Positions 1-8,731 are shown, numbered from the stretch's first letter. The stretch is 13,737 nucleotides of DNA from Bacteroidales bacterium UBA1722 (GCA_002317435.1 DCIQ01000029.1:1-13737); one strand, 5' to 3'. Notes: a model not told the origin generated them from the sequence alone. Made by a program: numbers and translations.

Positions 1-2
1 AA

Positions 3-176
3 CTGGATTTCTTCTCCATATCAGGTCTTCTGTGCGGCACCCAGACGAACCCCGTAGCGCTCTCCTTCTCGAACACCACCTGGGGCGTGCCCCAGATAGC
101 ATCAGCCTATGCGACAGTCTATCCCCTCGCCATGTTCCTCAGAATCCTGGCGGCACAGATAATGTCCGTCTCATAA
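3..176 (+). CDS. C-terminal end of an AspT/YidE/YbjL-type membrane transporter (partial, cut by the window edge)
   Basis: Frame 3 is open from the left edge to a TAA at 174-176 and encodes 57 residues. The peptide contains a GTQTNPVALSF stretch (glycine, then T-N-P-x-A-L) followed by AYATVYPLAMFLRILAAQ. This resembles what I remember of the last membrane segments of the aspartate-alanine antiporter / YidE-YbjL duplication family. Members of that family are polytopic inner-membrane proteins of about 550 residues, often with central TrkA-C domains, and most have unknown substrates. Only the last tenth would be visible, so substrate and start cannot be given. The gene converges on the acetylesterase with a 69-nt gap and is probably unrelated to the PUL. 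A longer open frame at 32-220 in another register has no such similarity. The family call rests on motif memory and is fairly firm; the function is open. Confidence 0.75.
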   Translation: MDFFSISGLLCGTQTNPVALSFSNTTWGVPQIASAYATVYPLAMFLRILAAQIMSVS

Positions 177-226
177 CAGGAACCGGAACTGCATACCGAC
201 CCCGGATTTACATATTCTGACCGGAC

Positions 227-258
227 AAAAGGCTGGGAAAGACCTCTATCTCTCCCAG
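227..258 (-). terminator. Rho-independent terminator overlapping the acetylesterase stop codon
   Basis: On the minus strand the arms CTGGGAGAGA (258-249) and TCTTTCCCAG (242-233) pair over 10 positions with one G-U wobble, around a 6-nt loop that holds the TAG stop codon (246-248). CC and then TTTT (230-227) follow. On the plus strand the same arms have an A/C mismatch and no T run, so it should act mainly on minus-strand transcripts. The T run is short, so strength is uncertain. Confidence 0.55.
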
Positions 259-1706
259 TCGTCAGTCCTGAAGGGGATAACGGGAAGGCCGGAATTCGAT
301 TTCAGATTACCCGGCTGCCAACTCTTGAAACAGTACCTCACGGCCACCGGGACGGGCACCGCATCGCATTTCACGGTAATCTGTTTCTCCTTCCTCCCGA
401 CTCTCGTGGGCTTGTACCACACCCGGTCCTCTCCGCAGATCTCGAACCCCTCAATACCCACATTACGGTTGAAACCGTCTTCCACATTGTCGAAAGACAG
501 AGTCACCGTACCGCCGTCCACATCCATGCTCCGATAAACGGGGTACGTGCAGTCGATACCCCCGATGCCGTACGTGCGCGAGAGAGCCCAGAAGCAGAGT
601 CTGTCTCCGATTTCCTTCTTCATCGAAGGGTGAATCTGCCAGTACTCATGCTCGCGGACCAGATCGTTCGTGCAGACCATCCCCATCTGCGGGAGACGCT
701 CCGAGACTTTATATTGCGCTTCGCGCAATAAGGGCACCGTGGCCTTATCCTTCAGCCAGTAATATTCGAATGGGCAGATCTCGACGTAGTAGAAAGGCAG
801 GTCGCCGAGTCCCCACAGATCTCTCCAGCAGCGCACCATATTCTCGAACCGATCGGCATACAGTTCCGGCCTGTCGGCATTCGCCTCACCCTGATACCAG
901 AGAAATCCCTTGATGGTATACCCTATGAGAGGATGAATCATCCCGTTATAGAAGACGCAGGGAAGTGAGCGCTCCACGTCTTCGGCAGGAGTCACCTTAT
1001 CGCAGTTCAGATACTCCTCACTGTCGAACACCTCCCCGGGATATCCGGAGACTATCTCCTTCGGAGTCCATCCCTCCACTCTCGTGGCACCTACAGAGGC
1101 ATTGACCAGCCCCACAGGGCAGTCCAACGTCTCGGTAAGCCTCTTGCCGAAGAAATAGGCCACGGCACAGAAATCGCGGGCAGTCGCGGGAGTGCAGTCT
1201 TTCCACTGCGTACCCACGGTCCGCTTCGGCTCGGGGGAAGGCTCCCAGTTCACCGTGCAGAAATGCATACGTCCCTTATAACGTCCCGATTCGGCGATGT
1301 ATTCCGCAGAATTCTCCACCGGACAGCCCTCAAAACCGTGGAGAGGCTGTTCCATATTGCTCTGCCCGGAGGCAAGCCATACCTCCCCTATCAATACATC
1401 CTTTATCGTCAGTGGATCTCCGTCACTGATTTCCAGAGTCTGAGGTTCTAAAGAGGCCGCAGGAGTGGGGAGAATGAATTTCCAATAACCTTCCGAGTCG
1501 GCTCTGGTCCTGTATTTCCGTTTATCCCAGGAGGCCTTCAGCGTGACCACGGCATCCGGCCGGTCAGACCAGCCGCTTATGCTCACCTGTGAATTCTGCT
1601 GGAGGACCATCGAATTCCCTACCAGAGGTCCCGGGGTTATCTCCGCCGCCGCGGACAGCGATATGGCGATTGATATCAGCGATAAGAAAAAATGTGTCGG
1701 TTTCAT
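246..1706 (-). CDS. Secreted carbohydrate acetylesterase of the sialate O-acetylesterase (SASA/SGNH) family
   Basis: Expected to hydrolyse O-acetyl esters on sugars (sialic acid or another acetylated glycan) in the periplasm, exposing residues to glycosidases. The 486-residue protein starts with a Sec signal peptide (about residues 1-21, ending in an Ala run before E22). A beta-rich N-terminal region follows (about 24-104), then the esterase core. Family hallmarks are SGQSNM at 113-118, with Ser116 the expected nucleophile; WYQGEAN at 270-276; and the C-terminal block with D348 and the catalytic His359 (IHP at 358-360), followed by the usual IGDRL helix. A closing beta region ends with GLPVIPFRTDDW, typical of bacterial members. 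Length is normal and there is no lipobox. It lies 90 nt after SusD, beyond a terminator, and has its own promoter, so it can be expressed separately. The family is clear. The substrate is not: relatives also deacetylate xylan. Confidence 0.87.
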   Translation of the reverse strand: MKPTHFFLSLISIAISLSAAAEITPGPLVGNSMVLQQNSQVSISGWSDRPDAVVTLKASWDKRKYRTRADSEGYWKFILPTPAASLEPQTLEISDGDPLTIKDVLIGEVWLASGQSNMEQPLHGFEGCPVENSAEYIAESGRYKGRMHFCTVNWEPSPEPKRTVGTQWKDCTPATARDFCAVAYFFGKRLTETLDCPVGLVNASVGATRVEGWTPKEIVSGYPGEVFDSEEYLNCDKVTPAEDVERSLPCVFYNGMIHPLIGYTIKGFLWYQGEANADRPELYADRFENMVRCWRDLWGLGDLPFYYVEICPFEYYWLKDKATVPLLREAQYKVSERLPQMGMVCTNDLVREHEYWQIHPSMKKEIGDRLCFWALSRTYGIGGIDCTYPVYRSMDVDGGTVTLSFDNVEDGFNRNVGIEGFEICGEDRVWYKPTRVGRKEKQITVKCDAVPVPVAVRYCFKSWQPGNLKSNSGLPVIPFRTDDWER

Positions 1707-1732
1707 ACTTGAATACGGATATTATCTTCGTG

Positions 1733-1763
1733 TAAAGGTACATAAAAAGGCGGTCCCTGTCAA
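1733..1763 (-). promoter_or_regulatory. Bacteroides-type promoter of the acetylesterase gene
   Basis: Minus-strand TACCTTTA (1740-1733) matches the -7 consensus TAnnTTTG except for the last base. A TTG (1763-1761, within TTGACA) lies 20 nt upstream, which is the expected -33 spacing. The ATG at 1706 would give a leader of about 20 nt. The TTG lies in the loop of the preceding terminator hairpin, so the two signals share bases. This is consensus matching only. Confidence 0.55.
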
Positions 1764-1773
1764 GAGACCGCCT
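1744..1773 (-). terminator. Rho-independent terminator after SusD
   Basis: The minus-strand arms AGGCGGTC (1773-1766) and GACCGCCT (1755-1748) pair perfectly over 8 bp. The stem can extend by two more pairs (one G-U) around a TTGACA loop, and TTTTT follows directly (1748-1744, sharing one T with the stem). This is a strong canonical terminator. It should end or attenuate the GH110-SusC-SusD transcript before the acetylesterase. Confidence 0.8.
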
Positions 1774-1796
1774 CGGGAGAATATCACCTGAACTTC

Positions 1797-3440
1797 CTAC
1801 TGACCTTTGAAAGGATTCTGGTCATCATATGAGATTTCATGGTTATAAGAGTATTCACCGTCAGGAATCTGGAAGAACCAGCGGTAGTCATTCGAAGGAA
1901 GATAACCGTAAGGCTGCGCTGCGGTGAGGTCGAAGTTATCCAACTGGTTCACACCGTAGATATAGTGACCGGCGGGATAGGAAGGAGTGGCATAATACCT
2001 CGTCAGGCTCTTCTGGAGACGTACCATATCGTACTGACCGGTAACACCTTCGCCGAGAAGTTCCTTGCGGCGTTCCTTGTAGATCTCTTCCAGAAGGTCG
2101 GCCTTGGCGGTAGTGGTGGTCAGCTGGGCGTTACGGGCGGACTGAAGCGTGTTCAGAAGTGCGAGAGCATCTGTCCCTTTATCCTGATTGGCCTTGGCCT
2201 CAGCCATGATGAGCAGCATCTCAGTACCTCTCATCAGGCAGATGTCGGGTCTGGTCTGGAAAGCCTCGTCTCCGTAATGTTTGTACTTGTTGTATGCCCA
2301 CTTGGAATTCCAGTCGGTGGAACCGGCGAACTGTCTGCGCCAGAACATAACTTTCAGTTCCGCTGCTTCGAGTTCCTCGGGAGAGGCATAGTTGCAGTCG
2401 TAAGCCAGACGGGCACCGCGCCAGTCGGTAGTATCGAACAGCGCCACGTAATCGGGCGTTACGAAGAAATCGAAGAATCTGTAGATACCTTTCTGATTTT
2501 CACCATAAGTGAAAGGATCCTGATTATGCCAGAAATTGAACTGTGTGCCGCCGCCGAGATTATTCTCCGCAGTGTAGCTCATAGCCCAAACCACTTCCTG
2601 ATAATTATTGGTGATGCAGTCATCGAATCCGCTGTACCACTGGTCCTTGGTCAGGAGAGTGCTGTGATTGTCGTAGACAGCCTTGGCACATTCGAACGAC
2701 TTATCCCAGTTGTTCATCACCTGATAAACTCTGGCCAGCCATCCGTTCACCACTTCAGCATTGATTTTCCAGATATAATCCCTGTCATATCCGGCCAATT
2801 CGCTCTTGGCCGCTTCGAGATCCTTCACTATCTGATCATATATCGCCTGAACTGTCGAGAATCCCATTTCTTCAGGATCGCTGGCACTGAGACGAAGGAT
2901 GACACCGCGTTTGTCCTTGGCGATGGCATAGGTCTGCTGATAGGTCATGATGAGATAGAAATATGCGATACCGCGCATGGCCTTGGCCTGTCCGTCGATA
3001 AGAGTCTTCTTCGCCGCATCACCTTCAGCTTCGGGCAGAGCATCGATGATGATGTTGCACTGATTGATGAGCTTGTAGCAGAAAGTCCACATTATGTTGG
3101 CGTTGCCGTCCGCTCTGGTGAATGAGGGGGAGAAATTGTATGAAGAGCACTGATATCCACCCATATTTTCGTGGCTCATGATGTCCTGACCGCGGAGGTC
3201 CCAGAACATCTGCATCCCGGGGATACCGGCGAAGATACGGTCCTCACCACCGGACGTATTGAAAAGCAGCTGATTATATGCAGAGACAAGACTCTTTTCT
3301 ATCTGTCCTACAGATGAGAGCGCTTCCGTATCAGAAATGGATGCGGAAGGATTGGTAGTCAGAAAATCTTTACAGCCTGACGTAGAGATGACTGTAAGAA
3401 TCGCCGTTCCTATAGAAAGTATTTTATTAAACGTTTTCAT
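1797..3440 (-). CDS. SusD/RagB-family glycan-binding outer-membrane lipoprotein
   Basis: This is the surface lid of a SusCD importer: it binds oligosaccharides and closes over the SusC barrel. The 547-residue product begins with a lipoprotein signal. The lipidated Cys is C23 in STSGC, and the mature end CKDFLTTNP is the classic SusD start. Lys-Asp after the Cys fits the Bacteroidota signal for surface export. The helical TPR-like scaffold follows: 'QIEKSLVSAYNQL' near 46-58, 'GQAKAMRGIAYFYLIMTYQQ' around 150-170, and the C-terminal 'LMRGTEMLLIMAEAKAN' and 'IYKERRKELLGEG' blocks. These are the usual markers of the SusD-like N-terminal and RagB/SusD C-terminal domains. Length is typical. The gene lies 18 nt downstream of SusC, is surely co-transcribed with it, and is followed by a strong terminator. 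Ligand specificity cannot be read from the sequence; the neighbouring enzymes suggest host mucin-type oligosaccharides. Confidence 0.96.
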   Translation of the reverse strand: MKTFNKILSIGTAILTVISTSGCKDFLTTNPSASISDTEALSSVGQIEKSLVSAYNQLLFNTSGGEDRIFAGIPGMQMFWDLRGQDIMSHENMGGYQCSSYNFSPSFTRADGNANIMWTFCYKLINQCNIIIDALPEAEGDAAKKTLIDGQAKAMRGIAYFYLIMTYQQTYAIAKDKRGVILRLSASDPEEMGFSTVQAIYDQIVKDLEAAKSELAGYDRDYIWKINAEVVNGWLARVYQVMNNWDKSFECAKAVYDNHSTLLTKDQWYSGFDDCITNNYQEVVWAMSYTAENNLGGGTQFNFWHNQDPFTYGENQKGIYRFFDFFVTPDYVALFDTTDWRGARLAYDCNYASPEELEAAELKVMFWRRQFAGSTDWNSKWAYNKYKHYGDEAFQTRPDICLMRGTEMLLIMAEAKANQDKGTDALALLNTLQSARNAQLTTTTAKADLLEEIYKERRKELLGEGVTGQYDMVRLQKSLTRYYATPSYPAGHYIYGVNQLDNFDLTAAQPYGYLPSNDYRWFFQIPDGEYSYNHEISYDDQNPFKGQ

Positions 3441-3458
3441 ATCTGTTGAATATTACAG

Positions 3459-6400
3459 TTAGAATGAAAGCTGGATACCGCCCATATAGACTCTGCGTCC
3501 GCCGGGAAGTCCGCTGTCTGTTTCCACGTTGCCATTGTAGTTGTTTCCCGAAAGGGCTCCTTCAGGTTCCGCATACCTTCTTACGCAGTCTCCGAAAGTC
3601 ATCAGGTTATCACCGGAAAGATAGAAACGGAGTTTATCCACTCCCATTCTCTTGGTGACTTTGGAAGGAAGGGTATAACCTATAGTCAGGTTTCTCAGAC
3701 GGAGGTAGTCGTTCTTGAAGATATAACGGTCACATGCACCCATCATCTTGCCCCAGTTGGATTCGGTGAAGCGGGGGATATCGGTCACGTCACCGGGCTT
3801 GCGCCATCTGCTCTCCACGAGATCGGAGAGAGGTGAAGTCTGATGACGTACACGTGTCCTCTCCCAGTACTGCTGGTCGAACATGTAGGCACCGAGCGAA
3901 TAGTAGAACATGAAGGAAAGGTCCACGCCGTAGAAGTTGAAACTGTTGGTGATCGAACCGTAAACCTTAGGAAGAGTGGAACCTATCTTCTGATAGTCCG
4001 CCTGTGACGTCTCGGTATAGTCATTGGTTATGGAGCCGTCAGCCTTGATATATCTCACAAGACCTGTCTCGGGATCTATACCGTCAGTCTTGACAGTATA
4101 AAGGTCATACAGGGAGTTTCCTTCGGCCATATAATATTTGGCCAGAGATGCGCTCCAATAGAAAGGCTCGGAAGGAAGATAGACGATTTCGTTCTTCAGA
4201 GTGGAGAGGTTGGCGTCTATTCTCCAGTTGAAATTCTGTTTGTGGATGGCGTTCGCACTGACGGTGAACTCGAAACCGCTGTTGCGCAGGGTACCGATAT
4301 TGGTGTTGATGCCTTCTACGCTACCTGCCTGTGCGGACAGAGGAAGAGTCTTGTAGTAGAGGAGGTCATCCGACTGACGGGTGTAATACTCTACAGTGGC
4401 GGTGATATCCTTGAATATGGTGAAGTCGAGAGCTACGTTGAACTGTTTGTTCTTCTCCCACTGCAGATCGGGTGTGGCGATGGTGGAAGGACGCAGACCG
4501 GCGATGGTATAGAGGTTATTGGCCTCATAGAGTCCCTGGTAACCATAAAGAACCTCTCCTTCAGCCCTTGCGTTCTGACCGCGGGAGATAAGTTTATCAT
4601 TACCTGACGTACCGTAACTTGCACGGAGCACCAGATTCTGGAGCCAATTTGAATTCTTCAGCCATTCCTCATTCGAAATTCTCCAGGAAGCACCTACGGA
4701 GAAGAAGTTACCCCAACGGTTGTCGGGATGGAATCTGGAAGAACCGTCACGACGATATGAGCCTGACAGATAATACTTGCCGGCGAAATTATAGTCAGCC
4801 TTTCCGAAGAAGGAGAGGAGAGAATACTTGTCCTTAGATGACTCGTTATACCAGTCCACGGTGGTGCTGGCGAGCTCATACTGACCTATCTGCATGATAC
4901 CTCCACCATAAGCATAGTGATAGTAGTTGGTGTACTGATAAGCCTCCTGACCGGCCATCAGGTCGAGATGATGCTTGTCCCAGTCATGTCCCCAGGTAAG
5001 AACGTTGTTCCATGTGAGAGACATCAGCTGATTCTCGGAACGCTCGGCTGAACCGCCTGTGTCGGTTACTGCAAGTCCCCAAGGCTGGTTCTGACCTGTA
5101 TCGTGAACCGCTGAGCCATAGCTGTAGTTGTTCGAAATGTTGGAGTCGAGGTTAACGCTCGTACGGAACTTGATGTCGGCGGGAAGAGTGAATTCCATGA
5201 AATATCTGGCGGTGATGTTATGCCCGTCATTATTGCTGAAACTCTCATCATTACCGTTATCCCAGTAATCACCGTTACCGGTCATGAAATGGTATCCGAA
5301 GAAACCGCCGTTCTGGTAGTCACCGTATGAATACATGCGTTTTCCCGACTTCTGTGATACACACCAGTCGGTGTTGTCTTCATTACGCAGCCAGGGAGAT
5401 GCCAGCGAAGTGGAATAGATGATGGCACGGTTCGCGCCCCAGATACCGCCGTTGTTCTGACGATAATAGGTATATGATACGCTGCCGCCGATCTGCAGCC
5501 ACTTCTTGATCTGGGAAGTGACGTTGGCTCTGAAGGAATAACGTTTGTAATACTGCTGGAGCAGGTAACCCTGGTCATTCAGATAACCGGCGGAAAGATA
5601 ATAGTTGGTCTTTCCGTTCTCGGAAGTACCGCTTACGTCGATACCGTAGTCCTGACGGAGTTTGCGTGAATAGGCGGCATCATACTTGTTCCAGTCGCTC
5701 TCTTCCCAAGCATATTCCAGATCGGGGTTGATGTAGGGATTACCGTTACCGTCGGAGAGCACCCATTTCGTACCGTCGATACCGTTCTTGAAAGGAGACA
5801 CGTACTGAGGAACACCGTTCACGGTCTTCACGGCGCGCAGGGTATTGGATACTACCAGTTCGGAAGCCTTGGCACTGGCCTGGGCGGAAGTCATGCCGCT
5901 GGCATAATAGTAGTCATTATAAAGAGCTTCCCAGTTATACAGCAGAGTTTCCTTAGGGTCGGCGATGGTGGTAGGATTGGCGATAGCCAGATCGGAAGTA
6001 CCCCAGGCAGCCCTGAAGTTCACTTTCACGTTACCGTTTCCGGCCACACCCTTCTTGGTGGTGATGATAACCACACCGTTGGCGGCACGTGAGCCGTAAA
6101 GTGAAGATGCGGCAGCGTCCTTGAGGACTGTGAGACTTTCGATATCGGAAGGGTTGATGGAGTTCAGACCACCGTCATAAGGCATTCCGTCCACTATGTA
6201 GAGCGGGTTCGAAGAACCTGACATGGAAGAGATACCACGAATCTGGATACGGGCCTCGGCACCCGGGCTACTGGCGAAGTTGGTTACCTGTACACCGGCG
6301 GACATACCCTGAAGGGCCTGAGTGAACTCACCACCGTTAAGTTTCTCGAGCTGATCACTCTTGACCACTGAAGCGGAACCGGAGAAAGAAGCCTTCTTGG

Positions 6401-6761
6401 TCGAACCGTACGCGGTAACGATCACTTCTTCCAAAGCGCTGTAGTCAGTCTGGAGTGTAATGTTAAGAAGAGAAGAGGAACCCACCTCGATCTGCTGGGT
6501 GAGGTATCCCAGGAAAGTCACCTCTATCACGTCACCGCTCTGCGCGTGAATGGAGAACTGACCTTTGTCATCGGTAACGGCATAGTTGGTAGGTGCATTC
6601 GTTACGATGAGAGTAGCCCCCGTCACAGGGACATTCTTGTCATCAACGACTGTTCCCTTGATGGTGGACTGGGCGAATACGGTCTGTACGGACAGACACA
6701 TAACCGCGGCCACTGCCATAAGGAAGAACGGAAGCCGATTGGTTTTGCTAATCTTACTCAT
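3459..6761 (-). CDS. SusC/RagA-family TonB-dependent outer-membrane glycan transporter
   Basis: Imports oligosaccharides across the outer membrane using TonB energy, in complex with SusD. The 1100-residue protein has a Sec signal peptide (about 1-30, cleavage after VFA). A carboxypeptidase-regulatory-like beta-sandwich (about 33-104, starting IKGTVVDDKNVPVTGA) follows, then a TonB-box-like EEVIVTAYG (111-119). The plug domain (about 124-238) contains LQGMSAGVQV, IRGISS, PLYIVDGMPYD, LKDAAASSLYGSRAANGVVIITTKKG. The rest is the 22-strand barrel, ending in the terminal Phe (QLSF) expected of a BAM substrate. The size is normal for SusC. It sits between GH110 (94-nt gap) and SusD (18-nt gap). Placement behind an enzyme gene, not first in the unit, is less common than SusCD-first. 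No anti-sigma-interacting N-terminal extension is seen, so regulation by an ECF sigma/anti-sigma pair is unlikely. Confidence 0.97.
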   Translation of the reverse strand: MSKISKTNRLPFFLMAVAAVMCLSVQTVFAQSTIKGTVVDDKNVPVTGATLIVTNAPTNYAVTDDKGQFSIHAQSGDVIEVTFLGYLTQQIEVGSSSLLNITLQTDYSALEEVIVTAYGSTKKASFSGSASVVKSDQLEKLNGGEFTQALQGMSAGVQVTNFASSPGAEARIQIRGISSMSGSSNPLYIVDGMPYDGGLNSINPSDIESLTVLKDAAASSLYGSRAANGVVIITTKKGVAGNGNVKVNFRAAWGTSDLAIANPTTIADPKETLLYNWEALYNDYYYASGMTSAQASAKASELVVSNTLRAVKTVNGVPQYVSPFKNGIDGTKWVLSDGNGNPYINPDLEYAWEESDWNKYDAAYSRKLRQDYGIDVSGTSENGKTNYYLSAGYLNDQGYLLQQYYKRYSFRANVTSQIKKWLQIGGSVSYTYYRQNNGGIWGANRAIIYSTSLASPWLRNEDNTDWCVSQKSGKRMYSYGDYQNGGFFGYHFMTGNGDYWDNGNDESFSNNDGHNITARYFMEFTLPADIKFRTSVNLDSNISNNYSYGSAVHDTGQNQPWGLAVTDTGGSAERSENQLMSLTWNNVLTWGHDWDKHHLDLMAGQEAYQYTNYYHYAYGGGIMQIGQYELASTTVDWYNESSKDKYSLLSFFGKADYNFAGKYYLSGSYRRDGSSRFHPDNRWGNFFSVGASWRISNEEWLKNSNWLQNLVLRASYGTSGNDKLISRGQNARAEGEVLYGYQGLYEANNLYTIAGLRPSTIATPDLQWEKNKQFNVALDFTIFKDITATVEYYTRQSDDLLYYKTLPLSAQAGSVEGINTNIGTLRNSGFEFTVSANAIHKQNFNWRIDANLSTLKNEIVYLPSEPFYWSASLAKYYMAEGNSLYDLYTVKTDGIDPETGLVRYIKADGSITNDYTETSQADYQKIGSTLPKVYGSITNSFNFYGVDLSFMFYYSLGAYMFDQQYWERTRVRHQTSPLSDLVESRWRKPGDVTDIPRFTESNWGKMMGACDRYIFKNDYLRLRNLTIGYTLPSKVTKRMGVDKLRFYLSGDNLMTFGDCVRRYAEPEGALSGNNYNGNVETDSGLPGGRRVYMGGIQLSF

Positions 6762-6855
6762 AAAAGGTGAATAAAAATGATTTGGTTAGATGTAATATGG
6801 AAAATATACTTGTCTGCGGACGCCGGCCATCTGTTCATCAGAAATTGACAGCCGG

Positions 6856-8571
6856 TCATTCGCAGATTGAAATATTGTCAGAGTATCTATAAATGAATCT
6901 GTCCTTATCCATGTTCGAAGCAGGATAAGCGTCCGATGTCTCTATGGTATTGTTTTCGAACACGAAACCGTCCGTGCAGAAAAGGTTCACCACCCTGTTG
7001 TCGAACACCTTGAAGGTATTTCCGGTCACAGTGATGTTCCTGTGGTAACGGCTGGTTTCCTTCTCGGGGATTCTGGTGCCTACGGCGATGCAGGCCGCCC
7101 CCCAGTGCGGACTCCCGTAGTTGCAGCAGTCGAACACGTTGTTCCTCAGCATCACGTCCCGCACTCCGGACTGTTCAAACCAGTAGTTGGCATCCCCTTC
7201 GAAGAGGATGGCTGCACCGGGGACATGGAAGTAGCAGTCCTCAACCACCACGTGACCCCGCGATCCGATAAGCAGACCACGGGCCCTGTTCCCCGCGAAC
7301 CGGCATCCGCTGACGAGTACGTCAGGGTACTCCCCGTCTTCAGCCACGGCATGATTAATTTCCAGCCCTTCGGGCAATTCCTCCGTAAACGTGACAGCAG
7401 TGTATTCCTTGTTCAGTCTCTCCACCGCCTTGACGGTACGGCTGGCGTATGACGTGACAGTCTTATTGTTGACTATTTCGAGAGTCATCCCCGGCTCTAT
7501 GTAATCCACACCGTACTGCCCGGTATTGCACCATTTCAGGAGCACCTTGTCGGGACCGAGAATCTTCTTCACAGCCATATAGAGGCCGTGGATATTCGAA
7601 GGATCGTCTATCTGATTTTCGAAATCACACCCTATCATCCGGATATATCCCTTGCAGTTGGAGAAATGTGTGGCATCGGCGGTGATGGAGACCATCCTGC
7701 CGGAGCCCGGTGCCGGAAGCACGTTCACGGTATCCAGTTCGATATTCCTGACCTTCTGGGCGATCACGCCCATACCTCCGCCGTGATAGATATTTACGTG
7801 CCTGAGCGTCACATCTTCCGAATCGGAGATGGGGAATACCGGATTATATCTCGCGGAAGCCCCCAGAACCATCACGTTTCCGACTGTCGCCTTAATGTTT
7901 TCGACATAAAGACGAACGTCTCCTGAAGGAAGTTCCTCCGCTCGGTTCCCTTCTTCATAGAGCCAGTAATCATAAGCGTGAAAGGCCGGTTCCCTCTTCT
8001 CGGCATCGAATTCCAGAAGGTGGCTGTAAGGATATACGGTACCGTTCTCATCGTAGAAATGCAGCAGGCCGTTATCTATCTTATATATGTAGTCATCCGG
8101 GAAACTCAAGTCCAACCAGCCGTCTCCCACCGCTTTCACGGTACCTTCCGAATGAAATGTCCTGGTGTAGTCGATCGAGAGATCCTTTATGAGGACGTTT
8201 TCACATCCGTCCAGATAGAAAGGCGTCACGAAACCGGTGAAAACCAGTTCCGTCCCGTTCCCGTCTATCTCGAAATTCTTCATCCCAGACAGGTCGAAAA
8301 CTATTCTCATCAGATTCTCGGTGTTGTTGCTTATGAAAAGGTACTTTTCATAGGCACAGTCCGGCTTCAGATTCAGTGTGCCGCCGGGAAGCACCAGTTT
8401 CGCAGCTTTGGTGTCCTTACACTGTTCCAATGCGGCACGAACAGCACACACGGCATCCTCAGAAGAGGATTCATCCATAAAGTCACTCAAATAGACGGTA
8501 CCTCCGCCACCTGTCCCCGCGCAGGAGCACAGGGCGCATGCCAAAGAGAGATAGAAAATAGCTTTTTTCAT
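6856..8571 (-). CDS. GH110 alpha-1,3-galactosidase, lipoprotein
   Basis: An inverting exo-glycosidase that removes terminal alpha-1,3-linked galactose (blood-group B or linear alpha-Gal). With the start at 8571 the product has 571 residues and a clean lipoprotein signal (MKKAIFYLSLACALCSC, lipidated C17). A frame-matched ATG at 8637 lies upstream of the promoter and was rejected. Right-handed parallel beta-helix repeats run from about residue 85 to the end. The GH110 signature runs from ITADATHF (296-303) to ENQIDDPSNIHG (318-329). D299, D322 and D323 have the same spacing (23, 24) as the three essential Asp residues I recall from a characterised GH110. The mature end CAGTGGGG lacks acidic residues after the Cys, so unlike SusD it may stay periplasmic. 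It is first in the unit with SusC and SusD. Family call firm; linkage preference (branched B antigen or linear) not readable. Confidence 0.92.
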   Translation of the reverse strand: MKKAIFYLSLACALCSCAGTGGGGTVYLSDFMDESSSEDAVCAVRAALEQCKDTKAAKLVLPGGTLNLKPDCAYEKYLFISNNTENLMRIVFDLSGMKNFEIDGNGTELVFTGFVTPFYLDGCENVLIKDLSIDYTRTFHSEGTVKAVGDGWLDLSFPDDYIYKIDNGLLHFYDENGTVYPYSHLLEFDAEKREPAFHAYDYWLYEEGNRAEELPSGDVRLYVENIKATVGNVMVLGASARYNPVFPISDSEDVTLRHVNIYHGGGMGVIAQKVRNIELDTVNVLPAPGSGRMVSITADATHFSNCKGYIRMIGCDFENQIDDPSNIHGLYMAVKKILGPDKVLLKWCNTGQYGVDYIEPGMTLEIVNNKTVTSYASRTVKAVERLNKEYTAVTFTEELPEGLEINHAVAEDGEYPDVLVSGCRFAGNRARGLLIGSRGHVVVEDCYFHVPGAAILFEGDANYWFEQSGVRDVMLRNNVFDCCNYGSPHWGAACIAVGTRIPEKETSRYHRNITVTGNTFKVFDNRVVNLFCTDGFVFENNTIETSDAYPASNMDKDRFIYRYSDNISICE

Positions 8572-8603
8572 AAGTCCGAACCGCTTCTCATAAAAACGGG
8601 TCG

Positions 8604-8634
8604 CAAATTTATTAATATTATCTCTCTTTTCAAA
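8604..8634 (-). promoter_or_regulatory. Consensus Bacteroides promoter for GH110-SusC-SusD
   Basis: The minus strand has TTTG (8634-8631), 19 nt, then TAAATTTG (8611-8604). This is a full match to the -33/-7 consensus with correct spacing. Transcription would begin around 8600, giving a leader of about 30 nt before the ATG at 8571. The position also argues against translation from 8637. Confidence 0.75.
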
Positions 8635-8641
8635 CACCTGT

Positions 8642-8654
8642 TCCGAATTTCGGA
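8642..8654. promoter_or_regulatory. Perfect 13-bp palindrome just upstream of the GH110-SusCD promoter
   Basis: TCCGAA, one central base, TTCGGA. It ends 7 nt upstream of the -33 element, a natural place for an activator or operator site. No second copy was found at the unit 1 promoter, and no regulator is in the window, so the role is inferred from position only. Confidence 0.35.
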
Positions 8655-8663
8655 GGGGGTGGG

Positions 8664-8729
8664 AAAAAAAACATTTCCAAGATGCATTCTCAGGAGGAAA
8701 CTCCGCATCGCAGAAGGTATATTTCCTCC
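8664..8729 (-). terminator. Hairpin and T8 tract after GH89 (possible terminator)
   Basis: Two bases after the GH89 stop codon, the minus strand has GGAGGAAA (8729-8722) and TTTCCTCC (8700-8693), an 8-bp perfect stem with a 21-nt loop. A run of eight T (8671-8664) comes only 21 nt after the stem. The separation is atypical for an intrinsic terminator, so it may be a weak terminator or an RNA 3'-end stabiliser separating the two units. Confidence 0.35.
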
Positions 8730-8731
8730 GG

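Noticed and set aside
1839..3125. 428-codon plus-strand open frame antisense to SusD
   Set aside because: It is the mirror of the SusD reading frame. Its product shows no domain, signal or composition typical of a real protein, while the SusD call is certain.
6801..6830. Possible internal promoter before SusC (TATATTTT on the minus strand)
   Set aside because: The -7 box lacks the final G and there is no TTG at the required distance upstream.
6821..6855. Hairpin after GH110 (CCGGC / GCCGG) as a terminator
   Set aside because: Only five pairs with a loop of more than 20 nt and no T run; SusC and SusD most likely depend on read-through from GH110.
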